64,000 nt of DNA from Franconibacter helveticus LMG 23732 (GCF_000463115.2 NZ_AWFX01000042.1:421343-485342), one strand, 5' to 3'. Shown: positions 26,107 through 39,196, numbered from the stretch's first letter. Numbers and translations are program-made. Notes: generated from the letters alone by a model not told the origin.

Positions 26107-26666
26107 CGGCTGCGTTTGGCGTGGCGTTCCCAGTTTTCCTGCTTCGCCTCGTCCGATTTTTTCAGCGCCACGTAACAGGCGCCCGCGCCGCCGTGGTGCG
26201 GCAGCGCCGTGCAAAACGCCTGCACTTCGTCAAACTCCGTCAGCCAGCGGGCCAGATAGCTGCGAACGATATTGGCGTGCGATTTATCCTCACGGCCCTT
26301 GCCATGAATGATAAGCAGATTGCGAAGGCCGTCGCGGCGGGCCTGCTGGATAAACGCAAACAGCTGCTGGCGGCACTGTTCCACCGGCTGGCGCAGCAGG
26401 TTCAGGCTCGCCTGCTGACTGTATTTGCCAAGGCGCAGCTTCTCCAGCACGCCGTTTTGCAGCCCCTCGCGCTTAAACTCCAGCGGCTCGGCGAGAGGGA
26501 TAATGTCAAGAAAGCCTGTGGTGAGGAAGTTATCCAGTTGCAGGGCATCGAGCCGCTGCGGGACGCGGTTTTTCACCGGCTTAACCCACTGCGTGGATTC
26601 ACAATTCTTCAGGGGTTTGACATCTTCCATGGCGTCAAGAAAAAGCGATTTGTCGTCAGGTTGCAC
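26103..26666 (-). CDS. smrA: Smr-domain DNA endonuclease SmrA
   Basis: A 187-aa protein matching E. coli YdaL/SmrA in length and sequence (DDKSLFLDAMEDV, LRQPVEQCRQQLFAFIQQAR, LLIIHGKGREDKSHANIVRSY, ALPHHGGAGACYVAL). The Smr domain covers roughly residues 90-170, with the HGKG nick motif. The start is the GTG at 26664-26666, which has GGAGG 7 nt upstream. It overlaps the pcaR stop by 4 bp on the opposite strand. Confidence 0.93.
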   Translation of the reverse strand: MQPDDKSLFLDAMEDVKPLKNCESTQWVKPVKNRVPQRLDALQLDNFLTTGFLDIIPLAEPLEFKREGLQNGVLEKLRLGKYSQQASLNLLRQPVEQCRQQLFAFIQQARRDGLRNLLIIHGKGREDKSHANIVRSYLARWLTEFDEVQAFCTALPHHGGAGACYVALKKSDEAKQENWERHAKRSR

Positions 26667-26937
26667 GGTCAATCCTCCGGGTACTGCGCAAAGGTTCACA
26701 CTATAACCCTCCCCCGCACGCGGCTCAACGCTGCCGCGCCCGGCAAAAGAGGACCGCTAAGAAGCCACAATTATGGATGTAAAACCAGCTAAATTCTTCC
26801 CAGGACAACTTTTCCGGCTACGTTTTGACCAGTCGACAGGAAAAAAAAGGGGAGCGATAAATCATTGTTAACTATTTGTGAAAGACGTCACTTAACGGTC
26901 ATCACGCCCCGGCTGAAAAGCGGGTATATATAACTTT

Positions 26938-27031
26938 ACCCACAACTCAGGGAATCAATGTGGGGCAAGGTCCCGGAAGCACTGCTGTGTGTACTGTAGA
27001 GCCTGGCTGATGTCGGCAGGCTCTATTTTTT
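26938..27031 (+). ncRNA. mcaS: McaS (IsrA) small regulatory RNA
   Basis: The segment from 26980 (GCACTGCTGTGTGTACTGTA) through the terminator stem TAGAGCCTG/CAGGCTCTA and T6 at 27026-27031 closely follows E. coli McaS. The 5' hairpin is conserved as structure though not as sequence: CCCACA pairs with TGTGGG here where E. coli has a CCGGC/GCCGG stem. A TATATA -10 element lies at 26925-26930. The position next to smrA matches E. coli. McaS is Hfq-bound, represses csgD, activates flhD and pgaA, and sequesters CsrA. Confidence 0.92.
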
Positions 27032-27212
27032 ATGGGCGGCATTTGGGGCGATGGCGCCCCGGTGAGCGGCACAGGTAGCGGGGCGCGCCGCTGGGTTTGC
27101 CCTGTCCGCGCCTTTGCTGGCCTTCTGGTTAACGATGCCGGTAGCGTGATATTTTATCGGTCTGATGACTGGACCAGGCGATGATCCGCGCCTGGGATAT
27201 AGCGAGGGGAAT

Positions 27213-27728
27213 ATGCTGACATTTCTGCAAGACAAAATCGCCACGCCGCTGGGCCCGCTGTGGGTGATTTGCGATGAGCAATTCAACCTGCGCGCCGTAG
27301 AGTGGGAAGAACACAGCGACCGCATGGAGCAACTGCTGGTGATTCATTACGGTTCGCAGGGCTTTACACGCGTTCCATGTGAAAACCCCGGCGGGCTTAG
27401 CGACAAGCTGCGCGACTATTTTGCAGGCGACCTGAGCGTTATCGATACCTTACCTACCGCCACCGCGGGCACGCCGTTTCAACGTGAAGTGTGGAAGCGG
27501 CTGCGCGATATCCCCTGCGGCCAGGTCATGCATTACGGCCAGCTGGCCGAAGCGCTGGGCCGCGCTGGCGCCGCGCGCGCGGTGGGCGCCGCTAACGGCG
27601 CCAACCCGGTCAGCATTGTTGTGCCCTGCCATCGCGTTATCGGACGCAGCGGCGCGCTGACCGGTTATGCGGGCGGCGTGCAACGCAAAGAGTGGCTGTT
27701 GCGTCATGAAGGATTTTTGCTGCTTTAA
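27213..27728 (+). CDS. ogt: Methylated-DNA--protein-cysteine methyltransferase
   Basis: A 171-aa alkyltransferase with the active-site motif [10 protein letters not shown] and the helix-turn-helix/arginine-finger region ([16 protein letters not shown]). It matches Ogt rather than the C-terminal domain of Ada, and its length is that of E. coli Ogt. The ATG at 27213 follows GAGGGG; an upstream in-frame ATG at 27165 lacks a Shine-Dalgarno. It transfers alkyl groups from O6-alkylguanine and O4-alkylthymine to its cysteine. It lies upstream of fnr, as in E. coli. Confidence 0.94.
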   Translation: MLTFLQDKIATPLGPLWVICDEQFNLRAVEWEEHSDRMEQLLVIHYGSQGFTRVPCENPGGLSDKLRDYFAGDLSVIDTLPTATAGTPFQREVWKRLRDIPCGQVMHYGQLAEALGRAGAARAVGAANGANPVSIVVPCHRVIGRSGALTGYAGGVQRKEWLLRHEGFLLL

Positions 27729-27861
27729 TAAAATAATTCGCCTGCTAACTATACATCTACTGAAACATCAACAACATGACGCAACGAAACTTACGGTTTG
27801 TTTCATAAATATCTGATTGCCGTTTCACCACACTTACGTCATGGACAAAAAGATGTTAAAA

Positions 27862-27875
27862 TTGACCAATATCAA
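27862..27875. promoter_or_regulatory. FNR box in the fnr leader
   Basis: TTGACCAATATCAA is a TTGAC-N4-ATCAA FNR site 20 bp before the fnr start, in the position of the known negative autoregulatory site of E. coli fnr. Confidence 0.88.
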
Positions 27876-27894
27876 TTACGGCTTGAGCAGACCT

Positions 27895-28647
27895 ATGATC
27901 CCGGAAAAGCGAATTATTCGACGCATTCAGTCTGGCGGTTGTGCCATCCATTGCCAGGATTGCAGCATTAGCCAGTTATGCATTCCTTTCACGCTGAATG
28001 AGCACGAGCTGGACCAGCTTGATAACATCATTGAGCGTAAAAAACCGATTCAGAAAGGCCAGACGCTGTTTAAGGCGGGTGACGAACTGAAATCGCTTTA
28101 CGCTATCCGCTCCGGCACCATAAAGAGTTACACCATTACCGAACAGGGCGACGAGCAAATTACCGGTTTTCACCTGGCAGGGGATCTGGTGGGCTTCGAC
28201 GCTATCGGCACCGCGCATCACCCGAGCTTTGCGCAGGCGCTGGAAACGTCCATGGTGTGCGAAATCCCGTTTGAAACACTTGACGATCTCTCCGGCAAAA
28301 TGCCAAGCCTGCGCCAGCAGATGATGCGTCTGATGAGCGGCGAAATTAAAGGCGACCAGGATATGATCCTGCTGCTTTCTAAAAAGAATGCGGAAGAGCG
28401 CCTGGCGGCTTTTATCTATAATCTTTCCCGCCGCTTCGCCCAGCGCGGCTTCTCGCCGCGTGAGTTCCGCCTCACCATGACGCGCGGCGACATCGGCAAC
28501 TATCTGGGCCTGACGGTGGAAACCATCTCCCGTCTGCTGGGCCGTTTCCAGAAAAGCGGCATGCTGGCGGTTAAAGGCAAATACATCACCATCGAGAATG
28601 GCGATATCCTTGCCGAACTGGCGGGCCAGTCCCGTAACGTCGCGTAA
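27895..28647 (+). CDS. fnr: Oxygen-sensing global regulator FNR
   Basis: A 250-aa protein, the same length as E. coli FNR. The four [4Fe-4S] ligands are all present at the E. coli positions: Cys20, Cys23, Cys29 and Cys122. The C-terminal helix-turn-helix carries the FNR recognition residues ([15 protein letters not shown], with E and R of the ExxSR motif). An open frame upstream to 27817 is the leader and contains the FNR box. It activates anaerobic genes when the cluster is intact. Confidence 0.97.
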   Translation: MIPEKRIIRRIQSGGCAIHCQDCSISQLCIPFTLNEHELDQLDNIIERKKPIQKGQTLFKAGDELKSLYAIRSGTIKSYTITEQGDEQITGFHLAGDLVGFDAIGTAHHPSFAQALETSMVCEIPFETLDDLSGKMPSLRQQMMRLMSGEIKGDQDMILLLSKKNAEERLAAFIYNLSRRFAQRGFSPREFRLTMTRGDIGNYLGLTVETISRLLGRFQKSGMLAVKGKYITIENGDILAELAGQSRNVA

Positions 28648-28782
28648 TTTCTCTCTTTTGCCGGGTCAATAGAATTTCCTGATTTATTGATCCGGCAATA
28701 GTTTCCCCTCTGTTTCAATCAACTTATATGGGTTACTCTTTCTCTTACAAACTGTGGTTAAGCAGTTGTAAGGAGAACCTGT

Positions 28783-29733
28783 ATGGCAAAGTATCAAAAC
28801 ATGCTGGTGGCCATCGATCCTAATCAGGATGACCAGCCGGCGCTGCGGCGTGCAGTTTATCTGCATCAACGGATTGGTGGCCGAATCAAAGCCTTTTTGC
28901 CGATCTATGATTTTTCCTACGAAATGACCACCCTTCTGTCTCCCGATGAGCGCACGGCGATGCGTCAGGGGGTCATCAGCCAGCGCACCGCGTGGATCCG
29001 CGAGCAGGCGCAGTACTATCTTGAAGCGGGCGTGCCCATTGAAATTAAAGTGGTCTGGCACAACCGTCCTTTCGAAGCGATTATCCAGGAAGTGGTGAGC
29101 GGCGGTCACGATCTGCTGCTCAAAATGACTCACCAGCACGACAAACTTGAATCCGTTATTTTTACGCCCACCGACTGGCATCTGCTACGCAAATGCCCCT
29201 GCCCGGTCTGGATGGTAAAAGACCAGCCGTGGCCGGAAGGCGGCAAAGCGGTGGTGGCGGTGAATCTTGCCAGCGAAGAAGCCTATCATAACGCCCTTAA
29301 TGAAAAGCTTATCCGCGAAACCGTCAAGCTGGCCGAGCAGGTGAACCATACCGAGGTGCATCTGGTGGGCGCTTATCCGGTCACGCCGATTAATATCGCT
29401 ATTGAACTGCCCGACTTCGATCCAAGCGTCTATAACGACGCTATTCGCGGTCAACATTTGCTGGCGATGAAAGCGCTGCGCCAGAAATTCGGCATCAGCG
29501 AGAAGATGACCCATGTGGAAAAAGGTCTGCCGGAAGAGGTGATCCCTGACCTGGCGGAACACCTTGAAGCGGGGATCGTGGTGCTGGGCACCATCGGGCG
29601 CACCGGGATTTCCGCTGCGTTTCTCGGCAATACCGCTGAACAGGTTATCGATCATCTGCGTTGCGATCTGCTGGTTATCAAGCCTGACGATTACCAGACC
29701 CCCGTTGAGATGGACGACGACGAAGACGACTAA
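28783..29733 (+). CDS. uspE: Universal stress protein E
   Basis: A 316-aa tandem UspA-domain protein matching E. coli UspE (YdaA). The N-terminal domain starts [20 protein letters not shown]. The second ends with the Usp loop [20 protein letters not shown] followed by [18 protein letters not shown]. The acidic tail (VEMDDDEDD) is intact. AAGGAG lies 8 nt before the ATG. It follows fnr in the same orientation with its own promoter region of about 135 bp. In E. coli it affects motility, oxidative stress resistance and DNA-damage survival. Confidence 0.95.
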   Translation: MAKYQNMLVAIDPNQDDQPALRRAVYLHQRIGGRIKAFLPIYDFSYEMTTLLSPDERTAMRQGVISQRTAWIREQAQYYLEAGVPIEIKVVWHNRPFEAIIQEVVSGGHDLLLKMTHQHDKLESVIFTPTDWHLLRKCPCPVWMVKDQPWPEGGKAVVAVNLASEEAYHNALNEKLIRETVKLAEQVNHTEVHLVGAYPVTPINIAIELPDFDPSVYNDAIRGQHLLAMKALRQKFGISEKMTHVEKGLPEEVIPDLAEHLEAGIVVLGTIGRTGISAAFLGNTAEQVIDHLRCDLLVIKPDDYQTPVEMDDDEDD

Positions 29734-29754
29734 CGCCCTCTTCATTGCATACAG

Positions 29755-29782
29755 GCCCGCCCGCTATACGGCGGGCTTTTTT
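29755..29782 (+). terminator. uspE terminator
   Basis: The stem GCCCGCC/GGCGGGC with an 8-nt loop is followed by TTTTTT at 29777-29782. Confidence 0.9.
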
Positions 29783-29796
29783 ATTGGCGTCAGGCA

Positions 29797-29822
29797 ATAA
29801 AAAACCGCTCCGAAGAGCGGTT
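29797..29822 (-). terminator. pntAB terminator
   Basis: AACCGCTC/GAGCGGTT with a CGAA loop (UUCG on the transcript). On the minus strand a T-run follows. It lies 20 bp after the pntB stop, back to back with the uspE terminator. Confidence 0.9.
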
Positions 29823-29841
29823 TGGTTAAGGTTGAAAGCGA

Positions 29842-31233
<1,392 letters not shown>

Positions 31234-31240
31234 TTACCCC

Positions 31241-33283
<2,043 letters not shown>

Positions 33284-34228
33284 ATGAAGCTTAAGTACAC
33301 CTTTCTGGCGTCCGCGCTGCTCTCCGTTACCACGCTGACCGCTCAGGCGGCTACCGAGTTGACGCCGGAACAGGCCGCCGCGGTAAAGCCTTACGACCGT
33401 ATCGTCATTACCGGTCGTTTTAACGCTATCGGCGAAGCGGTTGATGCCGTATCGCGCCGGGCAGACAAAATGGGCGCCGCCTCTTTCTATATTCTTGATA
33501 CCAACGACACCGGCAACAGCGGCAACTGGCGCGTTGTAGCGGATGTTTATCATGAGAACGCGCCAAAGGCGCAAGCGCCGCAAAACCGCGTGATTAACGG
33601 CGTGATGGAGCTGCCTAAAGATCAGGCTATCGCCCTTGAGCCTTACGATACCGTAACCGTTCAGGGTTTTTATCGCAGCCAGCCGGAAGTGAATGACGCG
33701 ATTACCAAAGCGGCGAAAGCCAAAGGGGCCGCGTCGTTTTATATCGTGCGCCAGGTAGATGCCAACCAGGGCGGCAACCAGCTTATCACCGCGTACATCT
33801 ATAAAGCGGATGCGAAGAAGCGCGTGTTGCAAAGCCCGGACGCTATCCCGGCAGATTCCGATGCCGGTCGCGCAGCGCTCGCCAAAGGCGGCGAAGAAGC
33901 GAAGAGAGTGGAAATTCCAGGCGTTGCCACGACCGCGGCGCCAAGCGCAGAAGTCGGCCGCTTCTTTGAAACGCAGGCCAGTAAAGGCGGGCGTTACACT
34001 GTCACCCTGCCGGACGGTAAAGAAATTCAGGAAGTGAATAAAATTACGGCGGCGCAAATGGTGCCTTTTGACAGCGTCAAGTTCACCGGCCACTACTCCA
34101 GCATGACGGAAATTTCCTATCAGGTAGCGAAGCGCGCAGCGAAAAAAGGCGCGAAGTACTACCACATTACCCGTCAGTGGGAAGAGAAAGGCGGCAACCT
34201 GACTATCAGCGCTGACCTTTACAAGTAA
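33284..34228 (+). CDS. ydgH: Periplasmic DUF1471 protein YdgH
   Basis: The 314-aa protein has a signal peptide (KLKYTFLASALLSVTTLTAQ, cut near AQA-ATE) and three DUF1471 (YhcN/BhsA) repeats. Each has a YDxVxxxGxF start, an A..AdakGAasFyi core and a final NxxxxAxxYK strand; the last ends NLTISADLYK. It is the same length as E. coli YdgH. The ATG follows a weak AAGGA. Its function is poorly known; DUF1471 proteins are linked to stress and biofilm. Confidence 0.92.
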   Translation: MKLKYTFLASALLSVTTLTAQAATELTPEQAAAVKPYDRIVITGRFNAIGEAVDAVSRRADKMGAASFYILDTNDTGNSGNWRVVADVYHENAPKAQAPQNRVINGVMELPKDQAIALEPYDTVTVQGFYRSQPEVNDAITKAAKAKGAASFYIVRQVDANQGGNQLITAYIYKADAKKRVLQSPDAIPADSDAGRAALAKGGEEAKRVEIPGVATTAAPSAEVGRFFETQASKGGRYTVTLPDGKEIQEVNKITAAQMVPFDSVKFTGHYSSMTEISYQVAKRAAKKGAKYYHITRQWEEKGGNLTISADLYK

Positions 34229-34242
34229 GTCCCGCTTCACAG

Positions 34243-34269
34243 AAAAGACGGCTCCGGCCGTCTTTTTTT
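34243..34269 (+). terminator. ydgH terminator
   Basis: GACGGC/GCCGTC with a TCCG loop, flanked by AAAA and followed by TTTTTTT, 14 bp after the ydgH stop. Confidence 0.9.
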
Positions 34270-34413
34270 ATCTTTCAGAATATTTTAGCGCCCCTCTCAT
34301 TGCATGCCCTGCCTGGACTCCGTAAAATCGCGCGCCTTAGCGTGATCCACCATTTTTATGCGCTTTAGCACAATAATTATTCTGGGTCCTTCTCTTCTCT
34401 TTACAGGATACCT

Positions 34414-35796
34414 ATGGACAAAAAACTTGGTCTCGCCGCGTTAACCGCGCTCGTTTTAAGCTCCATGCTGGGCGCGGGCGTCTTTAGCCTGCCGCAAAAT
34501 ATGGCGGCCGTGGCGGGGCCCGCCGCGCTGCTGACGGGCTGGGCGATAACGGGCGTCGGCATTTTGCTGCTGGCGCTGGCGATGCTTTTCCTCACTCGTC
34601 TGCGCCCCGATCTCGACGGCGGCATTTTTACTTACGCGCGGGAAGGCTTCGGCGAACTGGTCGGTTTTTGCTCCGCCTGGGGTTACTGGCTCTGTGCGGT
34701 TATCGCCAACGTTTCTTACCTGGTGATTGTGTTTTCAGCGCTGAGCTTTTTTACCGATACGCCTGAGCTGAAGATTTTTGGCGACGGCAACACCTGGCAA
34801 TCTATTGTCGGCGCTTCGGTGCTGTTGTGGTTTGTTCACTGGCTGGTGCTGCGCGGCGTGCAGACCGCAGCAAGCATCAACGTGGCCGCCACCCTGGCCA
34901 AACTGTTGCCGCTGGGACTGTTTGTGATCCTCGCCGCCATTGGCTTTAAGCTTTCCACTTTCAGCCTCGATTTTAAGGGCGTAGCGCTGGGCGTGCCGGT
35001 GTGGGAGCAGGTGAAAAATACCATGCTCATTACGCTCTGGGTCTTTATCGGCGTGGAAGGCGCAGTGGTGGTTTCTGCGCGGGCGCGTAACAAAAGCGAT
35101 GTCGGCATGGCGACGCTGCTGGCGGTGCTGGCTGCGCTGGCGGTTTATCTGCTGGTGACGCTGCTGTCGCTTGGCGTGGTAACCCGCCCGGAACTCGCGC
35201 AGATGCGTAACCCTTCAATGGCCGGTTTGCTGGTGGAGATGATGGGCCCCAGGGGCGAGGTGATTATCGCCGCCGGCCTGATTGTTTCGGTCTGCGGCGC
35301 CTATCTGAGCTGGACCATCATGGCGGCGGAAGTGCCGCTGCTGGCAGCACGCTACCGCGCTTTTCCCAAAGCGCTGCTGCGCCAGAATGCCAACAACGCC
35401 CCGGCGGCTTCATTATGGCTGACTAACGCCAGCGTGCAGGTTTGTCTGGTGCTTATCTGGGCCACCGGCTCGGATTACAATACGCTGCTGACCATCGCTT
35501 CCGAGATGATCCTGGTGCCCTATCTGCTGGTAGGCGCTTATCTGGTGAAAATAGCAAAACGCCCTTTGCACAGGCTTACGGGTGTCGGAGCGTCCATTTA
35601 TGGTTTATGGTTGCTGTATGCCTCAGGTCCGATGCACCTGCTGCTCTCGGTTGTGCTTTACGCGCCTGGTTTGTTGGTTTTTCTGTACGCCCGCCGTACG
35701 CACCAGCATGACGTAGCGCTGCGATCTCACGAGCGCGTGCTTATTGGCCTGTTGTTAATCGCCGCGCTGCCGGCTACATGGATGCTGATGGGGTAG
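34414..35796 (+). CDS. ydgI: Basic amino-acid antiporter YdgI (ArcD-like)
   Basis: A 460-aa APC-superfamily transporter with about 12-13 transmembrane helices and the family N-terminus GLAALTALVLSSMLGAGVFS with its unwound helix-1 GAGVFSLPQ. The sequence matches the arginine:ornithine antiporter group (ArcD/YdgI). Context (ydgH-ydgI-folM) is as in E. coli. Shine-Dalgarno ACAGGA lies 5 nt before the ATG. The physiological substrate is not established. Confidence 0.9.
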   Translation: MDKKLGLAALTALVLSSMLGAGVFSLPQNMAAVAGPAALLTGWAITGVGILLLALAMLFLTRLRPDLDGGIFTYAREGFGELVGFCSAWGYWLCAVIANVSYLVIVFSALSFFTDTPELKIFGDGNTWQSIVGASVLLWFVHWLVLRGVQTAASINVAATLAKLLPLGLFVILAAIGFKLSTFSLDFKGVALGVPVWEQVKNTMLITLWVFIGVEGAVVVSARARNKSDVGMATLLAVLAALAVYLLVTLLSLGVVTRPELAQMRNPSMAGLLVEMMGPRGEVIIAAGLIVSVCGAYLSWTIMAAEVPLLAARYRAFPKALLRQNANNAPAASLWLTNASVQVCLVLIWATGSDYNTLLTIASEMILVPYLLVGAYLVKIAKRPLHRLTGVGASIYGLWLLYASGPMHLLLSVVLYAPGLLVFLYARRTHQHDVALRSHERVLIGLLLIAALPATWMLMG

Positions 35797-35829
35797 CCGC
35801 CCCATCGTCGTCGCTGACGAGGAGTGCTT

Positions 35830-36552
35830 ATGGGCAAAAAATTGGATCGTCCGATTGTCATTACCGGCGGGGGCCGTCGTATTGGTCTTGCGCTGGCCCA
35901 CCATTTTCTGGCGCAACATCATGATGTCATCGTCAGCTACCGTACCCGCTACGCGGCTATCGACGTGCTGGAAGAGTCAGGCGCGGTCTGCATTCAGGCC
36001 GACTTTTGCAACGATGAAGGCATTCTCGCTTTCGCCGAGGCCGTGAAGCAGCGCACCGATCGCATTCGCGCGCTGCTGCACAACGCCAGCGCGTGGCAGT
36101 CGGAATCGCCCGGCACGTCGCCGGAAAAAGTGTTGCATGAGATGATGCAGATCCACGTGCATGCTCCCTATCTGCTCAATTTTGCGCTGGAAGGCCTGTT
36201 GCGCGGCCAGGGCCATGCGGCGGCGGATATCATCCACTTCACCGATTACGTGGTGGAGCGAGGCAGTGAAAAGCATATCGCTTACGCCGCCAGCAAAGCG
36301 GCGCTGGATAACCTCACCCGTTCCTTCGCCCGCAAGCTGGCGCCTGAAGTTAAGGTCAACGCCATCGCGCCATCGCTGATCCTGTTTAATGAAAATGACG
36401 ACCCGGAATACCGCCAGCGGGCGCTTAACAAGTCGCTCATGAAAATCGCGCCGGGTGAAAAAGAGATAATCGACCTGCTGGATTATTTGCTGACCAGCTG
36501 TTTTGTTACCGGCCGCAGCTTTGCAGTGGATGGCGGACGCCAGCTGCGCTAA
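35830..36552 (+). CDS. folM: Dihydromonapterin reductase FolM
   Basis: A 240-aa short-chain dehydrogenase close to E. coli FolM. The NADPH motif is TGGGRRIGLALA, which is the TGx3RxG pteridine-reductase variant of the TGxxxGxG motif. The active site reads YAASKAALDN, and the C-terminus VTGRSFAVDGGRQLR. The ATG at 35830 has GAGGAG 5 nt upstream, so a GTG two codons earlier is not the start. It reduces dihydromonapterin to tetrahydromonapterin and has weak dihydrofolate reductase activity. The E. coli neighbour ydgC is absent between folM and rstA. Confidence 0.93.
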   Translation: MGKKLDRPIVITGGGRRIGLALAHHFLAQHHDVIVSYRTRYAAIDVLEESGAVCIQADFCNDEGILAFAEAVKQRTDRIRALLHNASAWQSESPGTSPEKVLHEMMQIHVHAPYLLNFALEGLLRGQGHAAADIIHFTDYVVERGSEKHIAYAASKAALDNLTRSFARKLAPEVKVNAIAPSLILFNENDDPEYRQRALNKSLMKIAPGEKEIIDLLDYLLTSCFVTGRSFAVDGGRQLR

Positions 36553-36556
36553 GCGC

Positions 36557-36573
36557 CGTTTATCAACGGTTGA
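36557..36573. promoter_or_regulatory. Possible PhoP box upstream of rstA
   Basis: CGTTTA-N5-GGTTGA resembles the PhoP direct repeat (T/G)GTTTA-N5-(T/G)GTTTA. rstA is a known PhoP target in E. coli. The distance to the nearest -10 candidate (TATGGT, 36597) is longer than usual, so this is tentative. Confidence 0.4.
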
Positions 36574-36630
36574 TGGAGCGCAGCCAGCCGCGGGTGTATG
36601 GTAAGACTTTTACGCTAAACGCAACGGTAT

Positions 36631-37347
36631 ATGGCTAAAATTGTCTTTGTTGAGGATGACCCGGAAGTGGGCGCGCTGATAGCCGCCTATCTGGGCAAGC
36701 ACGATATTACTGTGGTAGTGGAAAGCCGCGGCGACCGCGCTGAAGAGGTGATTCACCGCGAAAAACCGGACCTGGTGTTGCTGGATATTATGCTGCCCGG
36801 CAAAGACGGCATGACGCTTTGTCGGGATTTACGCCCGGCCTGGCAAGGCCCTGTGGTTCTGCTTACCTCCCTCGACAGCGATATGAACCACATTCTGTCG
36901 CTGGAGATGGGCGCGAGCGATTACATTTTAAAAACCACTCCCCCCGCCGTACTGCTGGCGCGCCTGCGTCTGCATTTGCGCCAGGCGCAGCCGCATGGTC
37001 GCGACACGCCTGCCCTTAAGCCCCATAAAGCACTGCGCTTCGGCACGCTTTGCATCGATCCGATTAATCGTCAGGTTACCCTCGGCAGCGAAATTATCGC
37101 CCTGTCGACGGCAGACTTCGACCTGCTGTGGGAGCTGGCGACCCATGCGGGACAGATTATGGATCGCGATGCGCTGCTGAAAAACCTGCGCGGCGTGAGC
37201 TATGACGGGATGGATCGCAGCGTGGATGTCGCTATTTCGCGACTGCGCAAAAAGCTCAACGACAGCGCCACCGAGCCGTTTCGAATTAAAACCGTGCGCA
37301 ACAAAGGCTATCTTTTTGCGCCGCATGCCTGGGAAAGCGAAGCCTGA
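36631..37347 (+). CDS. rstA: Response regulator RstA
   Basis: A 238-aa OmpR/PhoB-family regulator. The receiver domain has the acidic pair Asp9/Asp10, the phospho-acceptor Asp52 (LVLLDIMLPGKDG) and Lys of the ILKTTPP loop. The C-terminal winged helix ends RIKTVRNKGYLFAPHAWES. It is the E. coli RstA ortholog by context (folM upstream) and sequence. Its kinase gene rstB does not follow directly; two unrelated genes lie between. Confidence 0.95.
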   Translation: MAKIVFVEDDPEVGALIAAYLGKHDITVVVESRGDRAEEVIHREKPDLVLLDIMLPGKDGMTLCRDLRPAWQGPVVLLTSLDSDMNHILSLEMGASDYILKTTPPAVLLARLRLHLRQAQPHGRDTPALKPHKALRFGTLCIDPINRQVTLGSEIIALSTADFDLLWELATHAGQIMDRDALLKNLRGVSYDGMDRSVDVAISRLRKKLNDSATEPFRIKTVRNKGYLFAPHAWESEA

Positions 37348-37387
37348 CACCGCTGCCGCGCCCGGCGGCGCGACAGCGGCGGTTAGG

Positions 37388-38140
37388 TCAGATTTGCGCG
37401 TGGCCGCCATCCACAAACAGCTCAACGCCGTTAACGAAGCTTGCCTCGTCAGATGCCAGAAACAGCACCGCTCTGGCAATTTCTTCCGGCTGGCCGACTC
37501 GTCCTGCCGGGATCTGCTCAGCAAGCCAGGATTTAGCGCCTTCGGCCTGGTCGCCGCCGCCGAACAGCCCGTTCAACCCTGCGGTTTCGGTCACGCCGGG
37601 GCTTATGGCGTTAACGCGGATACGGCGTTCTTTAAGATCGAGGATCCAGTTACGGGCAAAGCTGCGTACAGCGGCTTTCGTCGCCGAATAGACGCTGAAC
37701 GCCGGGGTGCCGGTAATGCTGGTTGTGGATGACGTCAGCACAATCGACCCGCCGTCGCGCAGCAGCGGCAGCGCTTTCTGGACCGTAAACAGCACCCCTT
37801 TGACGTTAGTATCAAAGGTTTCCTGATAATGGGCTTCCGTAATGGAACCCAGCGCGGCAAACTCGCCGCCGCCAGCGTTAGCGAAAATAACGTCGATATG
37901 GCTGTGCTTTTTCTGCACGGCGTCATACAGGCGGTCAATATCAGCAAGCTGACTCATGTCGCCCTGGATGCCGGTAACATCGCCTTCCAGGCGGCTCACC
38001 GCCTCGTCCAGCGCAGCCTGACGACGCCCGGTGATGAAAACTGACGCGCCTTGCTCTGCGAACGCTTTGGCGGTGGCAAAGCCGATGCCGCTGGTGCCGC
38101 CGGTTACGATAACGACTTTGCGGGTGAAGTTGTGGCTCAT
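37388..38140 (-). CDS. SDR-family oxidoreductase inserted between rstA and rstB
   Basis: A 250-aa classical SDR with VTGGTSGIGFATA, NAGGGEFAAL, the catalytic Ser-Tyr-Lys (LTSSTTSITG, YSATKAAV) and the C-terminus VNGVELFVDGGHAQI. The ATG at 38138-38140 has GAGGAG 8 nt upstream. It is divergent from the LysR gene at 38261, a common arrangement in which the LysR controls the SDR gene. The substrate is unknown. The pair occupies the space between rstA and rstB, which are adjacent in E. coli. Confidence 0.88.
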   Translation of the reverse strand: MSHNFTRKVVIVTGGTSGIGFATAKAFAEQGASVFITGRRQAALDEAVSRLEGDVTGIQGDMSQLADIDRLYDAVQKKHSHIDVIFANAGGGEFAALGSITEAHYQETFDTNVKGVLFTVQKALPLLRDGGSIVLTSSTTSITGTPAFSVYSATKAAVRSFARNWILDLKERRIRVNAISPGVTETAGLNGLFGGGDQAEGAKSWLAEQIPAGRVGQPEEIARAVLFLASDEASFVNGVELFVDGGHAQI

Positions 38141-38260
38141 TTTTATCTCCTCATGTGAATGGGTGTGGGGGTCATTCGTAATGGGATGCAGAATAAGCGC
38201 TTCCCAAAGTGTTGAATACCAAGACAAAATGGCACCCTGCGTTCTGAATGAGGAACGATA

Positions 38261-39166
38261 ATGCGCACTGACCTTAACGATTATTATTATTTCGCAGAAG
38301 TCGTGACCCACGGCGGGTTCGCGGCGGCAGGCCGGGCTTTGAAGCAACCTAAATCGAAGCTCAGCCGCCGCGTGGCGGGGCTGGAGGCGCAACTGGGCGT
38401 GCGGCTGATTGAGCGCTCAAGCCGCCGTTTTCGCGTCACCGAAACAGGCCAGGCTTTTTACGACCAGTGCCGGGCGATGTTGCTGGAGGCGGAAAAAGCG
38501 CAGGCGTTAATTGCCGAAGCGCAGGCGGAGCCGCACGGCCTGGTGCGCTTCAGCTGTCCGACAGGCCTGGTGGAAGTGATCTCCGCCGTGCTGCCCGCGT
38601 TTATGAACCGCTACCCGAAGGTGAAGCTGCAAATTATCGCCATCGACCGGGCGGTGGATTTAATTCGCGAGCGGGTTGATATCGCGCTGCGGGTGCGCAC
38701 CGAGCTGACCAGCGACGCGGAGCTGGTGATGCGATCGCTCGGCTATTCGCGCCGCATTCTCGTCGCCAGCCCCGCGCTTGCCCGCCAGCTTGACGGCAAT
38801 ATTGACGCCCTGCCGTTGCAGCCGACGCTTGGCACCAGCGACGAGCCCGGCGAGATAAGCTGGCAGCTGGAGCATGAACAGGGGAAAAGCTGCCTGATCC
38901 GCCATGAGCCGAGAATGAGCTGCGCCGATTTTGGCGCGGTGCGCGCGGCGGCGATGGCGGGGCTGGGTATTGCGCTGCTGCCCGATCACGTTTGCGCTGA
39001 GCAGCTTAAGCGCGGTGAACTGGAGCAGGTTTATCGCGGCTGGCAGGGCCAGCGCGGCATTGTGCATTTGGTCTTTACCACCCGCCGCGGTTTGCCGCCC
39101 GCCGTCAGGGCGTTTATTGATCATCTGGCGGTCAATTTTCCTCTCGCCCCAACGGCTGGAAACTAG
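38261..39166 (+). CDS. LysR-family regulator inserted between rstA and rstB
   Basis: A 301-aa regulator with an N-terminal helix-turn-helix (LNDYYYFAEVVTHGGFAAAG, then RALKQPKSKLSRRVAGLEAQ) of the AaeR/DsvR-like group, and a substrate-binding domain (GLVRFSCPTGLVEVISAVLP). It is divergent from the SDR gene and 30 bp upstream of rstB in the same direction. It may therefore be cotranscribed with rstB and impose its own control on it. Confidence 0.9.
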   Translation: MRTDLNDYYYFAEVVTHGGFAAAGRALKQPKSKLSRRVAGLEAQLGVRLIERSSRRFRVTETGQAFYDQCRAMLLEAEKAQALIAEAQAEPHGLVRFSCPTGLVEVISAVLPAFMNRYPKVKLQIIAIDRAVDLIRERVDIALRVRTELTSDAELVMRSLGYSRRILVASPALARQLDGNIDALPLQPTLGTSDEPGEISWQLEHEQGKSCLIRHEPRMSCADFGAVRAAAMAGLGIALLPDHVCAEQLKRGELEQVYRGWQGQRGIVHLVFTTRRGLPPAVRAFIDHLAVNFPLAPTAGN

Positions 39167-39196
39167 TCAGCGCTTAGCGAAGGGTTCGGAGTCATC

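Noticed and set aside
27817..27894. Longer N-terminus of FNR.
   Set aside because: This stretch holds the FNR box and promoter; Cys20/23/29/122 numbering fits the start at 27895.
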